44,663 bases of DNA from an uncultured Opitutia bacterium (GTDB taxonomy: Bacteria; Verrucomicrobiota; Verrucomicrobiia; Opitutales; Opitutaceae): positions 1-44,663 of the forward strand of contig CAIMAQ010000009.1 in assembly GCA_903839035.1 (NCBI GenBank). Direction: 5' to 3'. Positions 16,831-25,748 of this stretch are shown in pieces; position 1 is the stretch's first letter; each line of letters begins with the position of its first letter. A model generated the notes under the pieces. The model was not told the origin of the DNA and searched no databases. It saw nothing but the letters and a program-made list of their open reading frames with translations. Both the position numbers and the translations under genes were made by a program.

Positions 16831-18576
16831 GTGGAATCCAGTCTGCCACCTTCGGTTGAACCCGCGGCCGCGCCCCGCCTGCCCCCGGCGGAGGACCGCC
16901 GCGCCCTGCCGGCACTCTACCGGCTGACCTCCCTCGTGGGCCGGGCGGACGACCCCCATGTCGCCTTGCAAGAGGTGCTGGATGAGTTCGTTTCCACTTT
17001 CGGGGCCGATGCCGGCTCCATCGCCCTGCTCAACCCCAACTCCGGCCGGCTCGAGGTCGAGGTTCACCTCGGCACGCCCGACGGCGAGCACGGCCTTGGG
17101 CTTAAACTCGGCCATGGCGTCACCGGCTGGTGCGTGCTCAACGCCCGCGCCCTCCTCGTGCGCGATGTCACCACCGAGCCGCGCTACATTGCCGTCCGGA
17201 CCGCCGCCCGCTGCGAGATGGCCGCCCCGATGCGCGACGGGGAACAGGTCATCGGCGTCATCGACCTCGAGAGCGACCGCACCGGCCATTTCACCGCCGG
17301 CGACCTGGCGCTGTTGGAACAACTGACCATCGAGGCGACCCTGATCGTCCAGCAGCTCTGGCGGATGCGGGCCCTGCAGGCCAAGGCCCGCCAGCTCGAA
17401 ACCCTCCTCACCACCGGCCAGGCCATTGTCGCCAAGCTGGAATCGCAGGAGCTCCTCGACACCCTCACCCGCGACACGCGGCGGATGATGCAGGGCCGGG
17501 CCTGCGCGCTCTACCTGCACGAAGCCTCGCGCGGCACCGTGCGCTTCGGGGCATTTGACGCCCCCGACGCCCCGCCTCTCCCCCCCGGCGAACAACCCGC
17601 CGCCGCCTGCTTCGCCGCCGCCGCCTTGCACACCCAGAAGCAGATCGAGTTCGGTGATGTCCGTTCCGCGGAATTCCGCAGTGTCGCCGACCTGCCCGCC
17701 GACACCACCCTCTGCTCCGCCCTGCTCACCCCGCTGATCTTCGAGGGCGAGGTGCTCGGGGTGCTCGCAGTGTTCACCGACCGGCCGCACCGCTTCGACA
17801 ACGACGAGAAGCGCATTTGCGCCACTCTCGCCAGCCTCGGCGCCGTCGCCCTGCAGAACGCCCGCCTCTACGCCCGGGTCTTCCAAAGCGAGGAAACCCT
17901 CCGCAAGCAGGAACAGCTCACCACCCTCGGCCTGCTCGCCGCGGAGATCGCGCATGAGATCCGCAATCCGCTGACCGTCCTGAAATTGCTCCATGGCGGC
18001 CTGGGCTTTGATTTTGCGCCTAATGACCCGCGCCGCACCGATCTGCGCGTCATCGGGGAAAAAATGGACCAGTTGGAATCGATCGTCACCCGCGTCCTCA
18101 ATTTCGCAAAGGCGCCCTCCAGCCTGCATTCGCGCTGGTCGCTCACCGACATCATCGCCGACACGCTCGTGCTCGTCCGCCCCAAGCTCGCCCAAGCCAA
18201 GATCCACCTGCTCTACGAGCCGCCGGCAACGTCCCTCATCGTTGAGGCCAACAAGGGCCAGATCCAGCAGGTGCTGCTCAACCTCATCCTCAACGCCACC
18301 CAGGCCATGCCCGACGGCGGCGCCATCGCGCTGTCCTTCGGGCCGGAGACCCCCGGGCTCGCGACGCTCGACCTCGCCGACACCGGCACCGGCATCCCCG
18401 AGGAGGTGCGCGACCGTATCTTCGACTCGTTCTTCTCCGGCCGCCCCGACGGAACCGGCCTCGGCCTCGCCATCGCCCGCCGCATCCTCCAGGCGCACCA
18501 TGGTGACCTCGCCCTCGTCTCCACCGGCCCCGGCGGCACCACCATGCGTGTCGTCCTGCCCCTCGCGAAACCCTGA
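16831..18576 (+). CDS. Soluble GAF-GAF sensor histidine kinase
   Basis: This 581-residue protein has two GAF domains (about residues 30-180 and 195-350), a HisKA dimerization domain with the phospho-acceptor His375 in AAEIAHEIRNPLTVL, and a HATPase_c domain with NLILNATQAMPDGG (N box), DTGTGIPEE (G1) and GTGLGLAIARRI (G2). There is no membrane segment, so it probably senses a cytoplasmic small molecule or redox state. The catalytic part resembles NtrB/ZraS-type kinases that feed sigma54 activators. No response regulator gene is in the window, so it is an orphan here. Start is GTG at 16831. A small membrane protein gene begins six bases after the stop. Confidence 0.92.
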   Translation: MESSLPPSVEPAAAPRLPPAEDRRALPALYRLTSLVGRADDPHVALQEVLDEFVSTFGADAGSIALLNPNSGRLEVEVHLGTPDGEHGLGLKLGHGVTGWCVLNARALLVRDVTTEPRYIAVRTAARCEMAAPMRDGEQVIGVIDLESDRTGHFTAGDLALLEQLTIEATLIVQQLWRMRALQAKARQLETLLTTGQAIVAKLESQELLDTLTRDTRRMMQGRACALYLHEASRGTVRFGAFDAPDAPPLPPGEQPAAACFAAAALHTQKQIEFGDVRSAEFRSVADLPADTTLCSALLTPLIFEGEVLGVLAVFTDRPHRFDNDEKRICATLASLGAVALQNARLYARVFQSEETLRKQEQLTTLGLLAAEIAHEIRNPLTVLKLLHGGLGFDFAPNDPRRTDLRVIGEKMDQLESIVTRVLNFAKAPSSLHSRWSLTDIIADTLVLVRPKLAQAKIHLLYEPPATSLIVEANKGQIQQVLLNLILNATQAMPDGGAIALSFGPETPGLATLDLADTGTGIPEEVRDRIFDSFFSGRPDGTGLGLAIARRILQAHHGDLALVSTGPGGTTMRVVLPLAKP

Positions 18577-18582
18577 CCCGCC

Positions 18583-18807
18583 ATGTCCCTCCCCGACCTT
18601 CCCCCCACCGATCCCCGCGCCGGCGAAATCGCCCGCGCAAAACTGTCGCTGACCCTCGCCTGCGTCTTCATCGGCGTCAGTGCGGTGCTTGCGCTGGTGT
18701 TCCTGCGGCATTATCCGCTGCCGCTGCGGCTCTTCATCGTCGCCGGCGACCTGATCGTGATCGCCACGCTCTGGCTGGTGGTCCGCCAGAAGTTCTCCGG
18801 GAACTAG
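18583..18807 (+). CDS. Small two-helix membrane protein
   Basis: A 74-residue frame starting at ATG 18583, six bases after the kinase stop. It has a short soluble N-terminus rich in Pro and two hydrophobic segments, LACVFIGVSAVLALVFL and LFIVAGDLIVIATLWLVV. I do not recognise a family. The tight spacing indicates co-transcription with the kinase, and it may help place or modulate it at the membrane, but that is only inference. Confidence 0.65.
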   Translation: MSLPDLPPTDPRAGEIARAKLSLTLACVFIGVSAVLALVFLRHYPLPLRLFIVAGDLIVIATLWLVVRQKFSGN

Positions 18808-18816
18808 CTGGCCCGG

Positions 18817-19575
18817 CTATTTTTGCCCCGCGGTAGCCGGCTTCGCCGGCTTGAGGTGGAGTCCGGCCAGAAAATCCAGGCGAAGCACCGCAACACTGCC
18901 TACGGTTCCTTGCCGTGTGGCCAGGGTGAGCGACCAAGGGCTGGCCACCATCGGGAAAAACAGGCTGCCCGTCCGCACTTCACCCGGCTGGAGCGTAAGC
19001 GGCAGGGCGAGCCGGCGCCGGTCGAACTCGGCCATGACTTCGGCCTTGTGAATGCTGTTTTCATTCCAGACGACCAGGTAGTAGGCCGGTAGGAGTACAA
19101 CGGTCGTAATCGCGGCACCGGCCGCCGCTGTCGTCATGACCCCGGCGCTGGCCACCGCCGCCGCCCCGCCGCCCACAATGATGACCCCCGGAGCCGTGTA
19201 GCGCACAAACGCCCGACCGGTGTGCCGATACTGTTTTTCGAGTGCTTTGCTCTCCTTTTCCAACCTCCAAGGGCCCACCCCCGCCGTCCGGGTAATTCCG
19301 GCGTCATCCGTCAGGATCCCTGCGGCAACGACCAGCGGTTCAGGGCCGGGATTCAGCACGGTGACCACATACTCATCCCACAATGCCTCAAGCTTCCAAG
19401 ACCCGGGGGCCTTGTAGGTGATCAAAGCCCGCAGCGAAGCCTCCAGCGGCGCCGGCGCAAAGATGGCGTTAATCGGCACGGCCGGCGTGACGGCTCCCTT
19501 GGTCAGCTTGTAGCGGAGGGAAAGGCAGCCCGTCAGCAGCACGGCCAGAGCAAGCAACCCAGCCGCCGTCCGCAT
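18817..19575 (-). CDS. Lipoprotein of unknown function
   Basis: The frame is open to 19671, but ATG at 19575 gives a classical lipoprotein signal: MRTAAGLLALAVLLTGC with the lipobox LTGC at residues 14-17. The mature protein of about 235 residues has a predicted beta-rich part and one strongly hydrophobic stretch in the middle (VIIVGGGAAAVASAGVMTTA) that resembles a glycine-zipper membrane segment, followed by VVLLPAYYLVVW. I do not recognise the family. It is convergent with the small membrane protein gene, nine bases apart. Confidence 0.75.
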   Translation of the reverse strand: MRTAAGLLALAVLLTGCLSLRYKLTKGAVTPAVPINAIFAPAPLEASLRALITYKAPGSWKLEALWDEYVVTVLNPGPEPLVVAAGILTDDAGITRTAGVGPWRLEKESKALEKQYRHTGRAFVRYTAPGVIIVGGGAAAVASAGVMTTAAAGAAITTVVLLPAYYLVVWNENSIHKAEVMAEFDRRRLALPLTLQPGEVRTGSLFFPMVASPWSLTLATRQGTVGSVAVLRLDFLAGLHLKPAKPATAGQK

Positions 19576-19708
19576 GGGGCGGAGACGGGACGCCACCGGC
19601 AAATCGTGACATGCGACATTCACGAGATTGACCGGAGGAAAGCACCCGCCAGCCCCGGACGGCAAACTCAAACAACTCCCGCGCGCGCCCCACCGCCCAA
19701 CCTACCGC

Positions 19709-20326
19709 TCACTCGTCCAGTTCGACGTTCCAGTAGGCCAGATCGAGAAAATCCTTCCACATCTCGCGGTGCTGGTTGCCGAGGACGAGCGAGATCACCG
19801 GCCGCCACTTCGGCTTGGCCGGCTTCCGGATCAGCCGCATGTGCGCCTCGTGCGGGAGCCGGTTGGCCTTCCGGGTATTACACTTGATGCACGAGCAGAC
19901 GATGTTCTCCCAGGTGGTCTTCCCGCCGTAATCGCGCGGGATGACGTGGTCGAGGTTCAGCTGCTCGCGCGGCAGGACCTTCGCGCAGTACTGGCACGAG
20001 TTCTTGTCGCGCTCGAAGACGTTGTTGCGCGTCAGTTTCAGCTCCTTGCAGGGCAGTTTGTCGAAAAACGAGAGCAGGATCACGCGCGGCAGCCGGATCG
20101 TGCGGCTCGGTGTGTGCACCGTCTCGAGGTGCTCGATCGGCGGGTTGCTGGACGAGAAATCGATCCAGTCCAGCATCGTGAACGTCCGGAAATCCTCGTC
20201 GTGGTGATGGACGACATGCGCGTGGCCCCGCGCCAGCAGCCCGAAGGCGCGGCGCGCGCCAATGACGTTCACCGCCTGCCACAGGCGGTTCAAAACCAGC
20301 ACCGGTTGATCGAGCGCGGCCTCCAT
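19709..20326 (-). CDS. HNH endonuclease family protein
   Basis: The 205-residue protein carries an HNH domain with two zinc-binding CxxC pairs: CQYCAKVLPREQLNLDHVIP and ENIVCSCIKCNTRKANR. The start is taken at ATG 20326 (MEAALDQPVLVLNRLWQAV), where similarity to this widespread single-gene HNH family usually begins; the frame extends 57 codons upstream with unconvincing Pro/Arg-rich sequence. There is no methyltransferase or helicase partner, so it is not an obvious restriction gene. Its role is not known. Confidence 0.88.
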   Translation of the reverse strand: MEAALDQPVLVLNRLWQAVNVIGARRAFGLLARGHAHVVHHHDEDFRTFTMLDWIDFSSSNPPIEHLETVHTPSRTIRLPRVILLSFFDKLPCKELKLTRNNVFERDKNSCQYCAKVLPREQLNLDHVIPRDYGGKTTWENIVCSCIKCNTRKANRLPHEAHMRLIRKPAKPKWRPVISLVLGNQHREMWKDFLDLAYWNVELDE

Positions 20327-20499
20327 ACGGGGCCAACGGGATAAGGCCCCGCCCGCCGGAGTGTCAAGCGGCCGCGCGGGACGGCCCTCGCGCAAAGCCC
20401 CGGGCGGGAACCACGCCCATTCCACCGTCATACCGCCCCGCCGGGATGAAGGCGGAGGCCCATCCCCACCCGGACAAACTTTCCCCGGCCCACTCACGT

Positions 20500-20528
20500 G
20501 TCGATTTCACTTAATAAGTGAAATCGAC
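20500..20528. repeat. 29-base perfect palindrome, copy A
   Basis: Arms of 14 bases (GTCGATTTCACTTA and TAAGTGAAATCGAC) flank a single A. It lies between the helicase stop and the HNH gene. The copy at 41715-41743 is its exact reverse complement, and a shorter relative lies at 24223-24239. There is no T-run, so it is not a typical intrinsic terminator. Confidence 0.9.
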
Positions 20529-20553
20529 GTCACGCCCGCCCCAGGCTTGCGCC

Positions 20554-22368
20554 TCAGGCTTGCGGGGCGGGTTGGTCCGGGGCGGCCAGCGTCGGCTCGA
20601 GGGCGATGCCCTTGAGTTTGATGCCGGCGAGCTTCTTCACGATAAGCTCCGCCTCCTTCTCCGCCACGTCGGCCAGTGTGTGGCGTTGGTGGATGTCGAT
20701 CGCCCCGACCACCGTCGCCGGCAGCCGCGTGACGCCGGCAATCTTGCCAACGATGTCGCCCGGTGTGACCAGCTGCTTGCGGCCAACATTGAGGAAAATC
20801 GTCGCCATACCCGGTTCGCGACCGGTGCGCGCGGGGCGCTCGTACTTTGACTTGGTCGGGGTGGAATCGTCGCCGGCGGCGTCATCCGACACGTTCGGCG
20901 CGACGTCGTCATCCGGGCCTTCCTCCATGGGCGCGGGCGCAGCCTTCGGGGCGGCCACCACGGGCTTCGCCCATGCCGGGGCGGGCTTGGCCGGTTTGAC
21001 GGCGGGTGCGCCGACATTGCTGCCGAAGGCGGGTTTCACGGGCGTGCCGGCGGGTTTCGCCTTGGCCGGGGCGGCGGACGAACCGGCCTGCAGCATGTGG
21101 ATCAGCACCGAACAGATGTCCGTGCTCGCGTAGCCCTCGTCGAGCAGGCGGTCGATCATCCGGTCATGCGGCTTGTACTGCTTCGCCTCGAGGGTCGCGC
21201 GGATCTTCTCAAAGAACACGTTGGTCCGGGCCTCATCCACCTCGTCGAGCGAGGGAATGGTGCCGCGGCGGATGTTGAGTTTCGCCCAGCGCACCATGCT
21301 CTGCAGCTTGTAGATTTCCTGGCCGGACACGAAGGTGAACGCTTGGCCCTTCCGACCCGCGCGGCCGGTGCGGCCGATGCGGTGCGTGTAGTCCTCGGCG
21401 TCGTTCGGCAGGTCGAAATTGATCACGACCTCGAGGTCGTCCACGTCGAGACCGCGCGCCGCGACGTCGGTCGCCACGAGGAACTCGAAGCCGCGCCGGC
21501 GGAACTTGTCCATCACGCGGTCGCGTTGCGCCTGGGTGATGTCGCCGTGGAGCCGGTCCGTCATATAGCCGCGCGAGTGCAGATGCTCGTCGAGGTCGTC
21601 CACCATGATCTTCGTGCTGCAAAAGATGATGCCGTAGCGAAAGTCATGCACGTCGATGAGCCGCGTCAACGCCTCGATCTTCGAGCGGCGGTCCACCTCG
21701 AAATACACCTGCTCGACCTGCGGCGCGTTCTGCGCCACCGAGTCGATCTTGATCCATGCCGGGTCCTTGGAATAGCGGCTGATCAGGTCCTGGATCGCCC
21801 GCGGGATGGTCGCGGAGAAAAACAACAGCTGCCGCGTAGCCGGGACGGACTTGAGGATCTTCTCGATGTCGTCACGAAAGCCCATGTCGAGCATCCGGTC
21901 GGTCTCGTCGAGGATCACCAGCTTCAGCTTGTCCAGCTTCAGCGTGCCGCGCTCCATGTGGTCCATCACGCGGCCCGGGGTGCCGATGACGACCTGCGCG
22001 CCGGCCGCCAGCGCGCGAAACTGCCGCTCGTAACTCTGGCCGCCATAGATCGGCACGCCCATCACGCCGCGCTTGAAAAGTGCGATCTTGCCCGTCTCCT
22101 CCGCCACCTGCACCGCCAGCTCGCGCGTCGGGCAGAGGATCAGCACCTGCACCGCCCGGATCTTCGGGTCGGTCTTTTCAATTGCCGGGATCGCGAACGC
22201 CACCGTTTTGCCGGAGCCGGTCGAGGACTGGCCGACGACATCGCGGCCCTCCATGATCGTGGGAATCACCGCCGACTGAATGGGCGAGGCCTCCTCAAAA
22301 CCCATCTTGTCGACGGCTTTGAGGATGTCGGCCGAAAGGCGCAGTTCAGAGAAGAGACGTTTTTCCAT
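20554..22368 (-). CDS. DEAD-box-type RNA helicase with DbpA RNA-binding domain
   Basis: The 604-residue protein has all helicase motifs: Walker A SSTGSGKT (residues 48-55), PTRELA, TPGR, motif II DETD (154-157), FSAT, and HRIGRTGRAG. A long Ala/Pro/Lys linker (about residues 425-515) leads to a C-terminal DbpA/CsdA-type RNA-binding fold containing IFLNVGRKQLVTPGDIVGKI. Such enzymes remodel RNA in ribosome assembly and cold adaptation. Motif II has Thr in place of the usual Ala. The start is ATG 22368 (MEKRLFSEL); the frame is open nine codons further upstream. Confidence 0.95.
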   Translation of the reverse strand: MEKRLFSELRLSADILKAVDKMGFEEASPIQSAVIPTIMEGRDVVGQSSTGSGKTVAFAIPAIEKTDPKIRAVQVLILCPTRELAVQVAEETGKIALFKRGVMGVPIYGGQSYERQFRALAAGAQVVIGTPGRVMDHMERGTLKLDKLKLVILDETDRMLDMGFRDDIEKILKSVPATRQLLFFSATIPRAIQDLISRYSKDPAWIKIDSVAQNAPQVEQVYFEVDRRSKIEALTRLIDVHDFRYGIIFCSTKIMVDDLDEHLHSRGYMTDRLHGDITQAQRDRVMDKFRRRGFEFLVATDVAARGLDVDDLEVVINFDLPNDAEDYTHRIGRTGRAGRKGQAFTFVSGQEIYKLQSMVRWAKLNIRRGTIPSLDEVDEARTNVFFEKIRATLEAKQYKPHDRMIDRLLDEGYASTDICSVLIHMLQAGSSAAPAKAKPAGTPVKPAFGSNVGAPAVKPAKPAPAWAKPVVAAPKAAPAPMEEGPDDDVAPNVSDDAAGDDSTPTKSKYERPARTGREPGMATIFLNVGRKQLVTPGDIVGKIAGVTRLPATVVGAIDIHQRHTLADVAEKEAELIVKKLAGIKLKGIALEPTLAAPDQPAPQA

Positions 22369-22422
22369 GCGACAGGGTGTGCGCCAATTACCCAAAAGCA
22401 GAGCTTAAACTCAACCGAGAGA

Positions 22423-23325
22423 TCATTTAACCACGAAGGGCACGGGCCAGTGCTGCCTCAGTTTCCCCCGCACGAAACGCGCGCTCTCCACCAGTTGGTC
22501 CATCCCCTCTACCCCGTCCTCAATGCTCACCCAGCCGTCAAACCCCGCCCCGCGCAGTGTCGTAAAGATCGCATCATAGTCGTTGAGCCCCTGCCCGATC
22601 GTGCCGTGACGCAGCCGTTTCGCATAACCCTCGGCGCCGGTCTCGTCGCGCTGGAGGTCCTCCAGCGTGCCTGAGATCAGGCTACGGTCGCTCGCGTGCA
22701 TCGTCACCACCCGGTCCTTCACCCGCCGCAGCAGTTCCAGCGGATCATCGCCGGCGAGGAAGGCGTTGCTCGGGTCGTAGTTCACCCCGAAGCGCGGATG
22801 GCGGATGCGGCCGACGAGCTCGCAAAACACGTCCATTTTTTGCGCAAACTCGGGGAAATTCCAGAAGTCGTCCTTGTAGTGGTTCTCGATCACAAGCGTC
22901 ACCCCGCAGGCCTCCGCCTCGGGCAGGCACTCCTCGATGCACGCCACCACCAGCGCGAGTCCCTGCTCCCGCGACAGCTCCGGCCGACGCTGCCCCGACA
23001 GCACCCGGCAATAGCCCGCCCCCAGCGTCGCCGCCATCCGGATCCAGGTCTTCTCCTTCTCGATCTCCACCCGGCGGAAGGCCGCGTCGGGATGCGAGAA
23101 ATCCGGCGAACAGCAGAGCATCGGGATCACCAGTCCGCGGCTCTCGACGGTCCGCCGCGCTTCGGCCCAGCGCGCCGGATCCGTCAGCTCGAGAAACCCG
23201 CTGTAATATTCGAGCCCGTCCAGCCCAAGCGGCGCCGCCAGGTCGACCCACTCGCGCAGCGTCATCGTCCCCTCTTTGCAGAGCGGACGGATGAAGGCCT
23301 TTGGAAACGCCGCGAGCTTGGGCAT
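22423..23325 (-). CDS. Sugar phosphate isomerase/epimerase (xylose isomerase-like TIM barrel)
   Basis: A 300-residue protein of the AP-endonuclease-2/xylose isomerase-like fold. Likely metal ligands are seen in order: Glu in VIENHYKD, Asp in GVNYDPSN, His in MHASDR and Glu in SIEDG. Family members interconvert ketoses, their phosphates or inositols. It is the last gene of a minus-strand cluster with two dehydrogenases and an HPS-like enzyme, and a palindromic repeat lies before it. The specific substrate is unknown. Confidence 0.85.
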   Translation of the reverse strand: MPKLAAFPKAFIRPLCKEGTMTLREWVDLAAPLGLDGLEYYSGFLELTDPARWAEARRTVESRGLVIPMLCCSPDFSHPDAAFRRVEIEKEKTWIRMAATLGAGYCRVLSGQRRPELSREQGLALVVACIEECLPEAEACGVTLVIENHYKDDFWNFPEFAQKMDVFCELVGRIRHPRFGVNYDPSNAFLAGDDPLELLRRVKDRVVTMHASDRSLISGTLEDLQRDETGAEGYAKRLRHGTIGQGLNDYDAIFTTLRGAGFDGWVSIEDGVEGMDQLVESARFVRGKLRQHWPVPFVVK

Positions 23326-23335
23326 GGGGTTGGCT

Positions 23336-23398
23336 TTACGGGAGGCAACGGAGGCGTTCGGACCAAGATTCTAAACCTTCTCCGTTCCCTCCTGTGAA
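23336..23398. repeat. Inverted repeat of ACGGAG/CTCCGT type
   Basis: TTACGGGAGGCAACGGAG (23336-23353) is nearly complementary to CTCCGTTCCCTCCTGTGAA (23380-23398). It fills the space between the SDR gene and the sugar isomerase gene and may weaken or stabilise the transcript there. Confidence 0.7.
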
Positions 23399-23406
23399 AA
23401 TACACT

Positions 23407-24177
23407 TCAAGTCTTCACCGGGTTTCGCCCCCAGATCGAGAACTGCTCCAGCTCGAGCACCGAGCCGGAGATCGGACGCGACTCGTCGCCGAGCCAGTAC
23501 ACCGCCGCCGCCGCGATCTCCTCGGGCGCGATCAGCTTGCCCGAGGGCGCGTACATCGCCGGCACCTTCGTGAACCAGTCATCCGGCGCACCCTGGGCCC
23601 GCTGCGTCTCCTTCTCGCGCGGCGTGAGCACCCAGCCGATGTTCAGGTGGTTCACCCGCACGCCGTCCGTGCCGTGAGCGTTGGCGAGGTTGCGCGACAG
23701 CGTCTGCAACGCGCCCTTCGACGTGCTGTAATCCAAAAACGTCGCCTCGCCGCTGAGCGCGTTGACCGACCCGATATTCAGCACGCAGCCCTGGTTGGCC
23801 TTCAGCTGTGTGAACGCCGCCTGGATCAGGAAGATAGGCGCCCGGACGTTGATCGCCATCGTGCGCTCGAATATCTCCAACGTCGTCGTCTCGATCGTCG
23901 TGCGGGGCACAATCGCCGCGTTGTTCACCACTGCGTCAATCCTCCCAAACGCTGTCATCGCCGCCGCCGCGATGCGTCCCGGCGTCGCCGGGTCGATCAA
24001 ATCGTCAATGTGCAGCGCCGCCGCGGACCCGAGCTTTTTCACCAGCTCCTCGCCCTCGGCGCGGTTGATGCCGTGCACCAGAACCTTTGCGCCCTCGGCC
24101 ACGCTGCGCTCCGCGATCGCCCGGCCGATGCCCGTCGTCGCACCCGTGACGATGATGACTTTGTTCTTCAGTCGCAT
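23407..24177 (-). CDS. Short-chain dehydrogenase/reductase
   Basis: A 256-residue classical SDR. It has TGATTGIG (residues 11-18) for NAD(P) binding, NNAA (85-88), and the catalytic triad Ser137, Tyr150, Lys154 in GSVNALSG and YSTSK. The start is ATG 24177 (MRLKNKVIIVTGA); upstream codons up to 24300 do not resemble the family. Context with an MDR dehydrogenase, an HPS-like enzyme and a TIM-barrel isomerase suggests oxidation of a sugar, polyol or sugar acid. Confidence 0.9.
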   Translation of the reverse strand: MRLKNKVIIVTGATTGIGRAIAERSVAEGAKVLVHGINRAEGEELVKKLGSAAALHIDDLIDPATPGRIAAAAMTAFGRIDAVVNNAAIVPRTTIETTTLEIFERTMAINVRAPIFLIQAAFTQLKANQGCVLNIGSVNALSGEATFLDYSTSKGALQTLSRNLANAHGTDGVRVNHLNIGWVLTPREKETQRAQGAPDDWFTKVPAMYAPSGKLIAPEEIAAAAVYWLGDESRPISGSVLELEQFSIWGRNPVKT

Positions 24178-24222
24178 GATACGTTTGGGTTTCAACTCAG
24201 TTGTTCCAGCCTCGGGCACTTT

Positions 24223-24239
24223 GTCACTTAATGAGTGAC
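24223..24239. repeat. Short relative of the TCACTTA palindrome (copy C), containing the osmC stop
   Basis: The 17 bases GTCACTTAATGAGTGAC form a near-perfect palindrome sharing the core CACTTAAT-AGTG with the 29-base copies at 20500 and 41715. The osmC stop codon TAA (24228-24230, minus strand) lies inside it. Confidence 0.7.
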
Positions 24240-24710
24240 ATTCCCGGGAGCCACCGCGGCGACCGTCACGTCCGTCTTGATGGAATTCGCGATGAAACAC
24301 TGTTCGTGCGCCTGATGGTGCAGTCGGGCGTTCTCCGCCGCATCCGGCCGCTTCTCACCCGCATAAACGATCACCGGATGGAGCGCCACGGAGCTGACCC
24401 ACGGCACGCCCTTCTCGTTTTTCATCATCACTCCGACCGCCTCGTCGCGATAGCTCTCCACCTCGTAACCCGCCCGCGAGGCCAGAAACAGCCACGTGAG
24501 CATGTGGCAGCTCGCGATCGAGGCGACGAACGCCTCCTCCGGATCCACGTTCGCCGGATTCGACCACGGCACCGGCACGACCGCGGGCGACGGTGACGCC
24601 GCCACCACCAGGCCGCCGTCAAACGTCCAGGTGTGTTCGCGCGTATAGCGCCCCTTCAAAAAGTCAGGTCCGCTGCGTTTCCAATCAATCGTGGCTTTGT
24701 GCTGGGACAT
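24228..24710 (-). CDS. OsmC/Ohr family protein
   Basis: The 160-residue protein has the paired redox cysteines of the family: Cys68 in ASIASCHML and Cys138 in HEQCFIANS, plus an early Arg21 in KGRYTREHTWTF. OsmC and Ohr proteins reduce organic hydroperoxides with thiols or lipoyl partners. The DPEEAFVASIASCHMLTWL pattern fits the OsmC-like branch rather than classical Ohr. It lies inside the presumed sugar cluster, 12 bases after the MDR gene, which is unusual company. Confidence 0.9.
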   Translation of the reverse strand: MSQHKATIDWKRSGPDFLKGRYTREHTWTFDGGLVVAASPSPAVVPVPWSNPANVDPEEAFVASIASCHMLTWLFLASRAGYEVESYRDEAVGVMMKNEKGVPWVSSVALHPVIVYAGEKRPDAAENARLHHQAHEQCFIANSIKTDVTVAAVAPGNVTH

Positions 24711-24722
24711 GGGAGGAAAGGT

Positions 24723-25748
24723 TCAAGCCGGCCGGAGCACGGCCTTCACGATCAGACCCGAGTGCATTTTCTCAAACGCCTCGTGCCACGACTCGAGCGC
24801 CCAGATGCCGCCCATGATCGGGCGCACATCGAGCTGTCCCGACCCGAGCAGCGCGAGCACCCGCTCCCACACCGGCCAGTTGTGACTGAAGCTACCCTGC
24901 AGCGTGATGTTCTTCTGCACCAGCGGATCGAGGGAAAAACCCAGCGGCTGCGGACCCCAGCCCACCTTGCTGATCCAGCCGTTCGGCCGGACGAGTTCCA
25001 TCGCAATGCGCAGCGCCGCCGACGCGCCCGCCGCGTCAATCACGCCGTCCACGCCCAGCCCGTCGCGCGCCTTTGCCCACGCGGTCGCGTCGCCGATGAT
25101 CACTTCGCAACCGTAGGCCTTCGCCACCTCGAGCCGCGCCTGGTCGCACTCCAGCCCGACGAGTGCCACCTGCGCCCCCGCCAGCCGGGCCATCGCTGCG
25201 CACAAAATCCCGATCGGACCCGGTCCGAGCACCACGACCCGGTCGCCGGGCCGCACCTTCGCGTTGTTCACCACGGCATTGAACGCCACGCAGCACGGCT
25301 CCGTCAGCGCCGCCTGCTCCATCGCGAGTCCGTCCGGCACCCGGTGCAGGCACCGCGCGGGCACGCGCACGAATTTCGTCATCGCCCCATCCACACCATA
25401 GCCAAAGCCCCGCCGCGTCGGGTCGAGATTGTAGAGTCCCTCGCGGCTCAACGGGCTATCCGGGTCGATCACCGCCGCCGTCTCGCTCACCACGCGGTCG
25501 CCTTCCTTCCAACCCTTCACCGCGCGGCCCACGGCCGCGATGCGGCCGCCAAACTCATGCCCGAGCACCACCGGGTAATTCACCTTCCAGCTGTGCGTGC
25601 TCGTCCACTGGTGCAGGTCACTCCCGCACACGCCCACGGCCTCGACCGCGAGGACAATGTCCTCGGCACCCGGCTCCGGCCGGGCGAACTCCCGAATTTC
25701 CACGCTGTGGGGCTCGGATGAGAAATTAACGACGGCGGCGTTTTTCAT
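24723..25748 (-). CDS. Medium-chain (zinc-type) alcohol/polyol dehydrogenase
   Basis: A 341-residue MDR protein with catalytic zinc ligands Cys41 (GVCGSDLHQ) and His64-Glu65 (GHEFGG), a second Glu in TEPCCVAFNAV, and the Rossmann loop VLGPGPIG. The lobe that normally holds four structural-zinc cysteines reads VIDPDSPLSREGLYNLDP and has none, so this zinc is missing. It resembles sorbitol/threonine-dehydrogenase-like enzymes acting on polyols or sugar derivatives. The start ATG (25748) overlaps the upstream gene's stop by four bases. The frame is open to 26528, but that part shadows the upstream gene in another frame. Confidence 0.92.
   Translation of the reverse strand: MKNAAVVNFSSEPHSVEIREFARPEPGAEDIVLAVEAVGVCGSDLHQWTSTHSWKVNYPVVLGHEFGGRIAAVGRAVKGWKEGDRVVSETAAVIDPDSPLSREGLYNLDPTRRGFGYGVDGAMTKFVRVPARCLHRVPDGLAMEQAALTEPCCVAFNAVVNNAKVRPGDRVVVLGPGPIGILCAAMARLAGAQVALVGLECDQARLEVAKAYGCEVIIGDATAWAKARDGLGVDGVIDAAGASAALRIAMELVRPNGWISKVGWGPQPLGFSLDPLVQKNITLQGSFSHNWPVWERVLALLGSGQLDVRPIMGGIWALESWHEAFEKMHSGLIVKAVLRPA

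Noticed and set aside
16816..18711. 631-codon minus-strand frame opposite the histidine kinase
   Set aside because: Antisense shadow of the kinase; no start signal or family resemblance.
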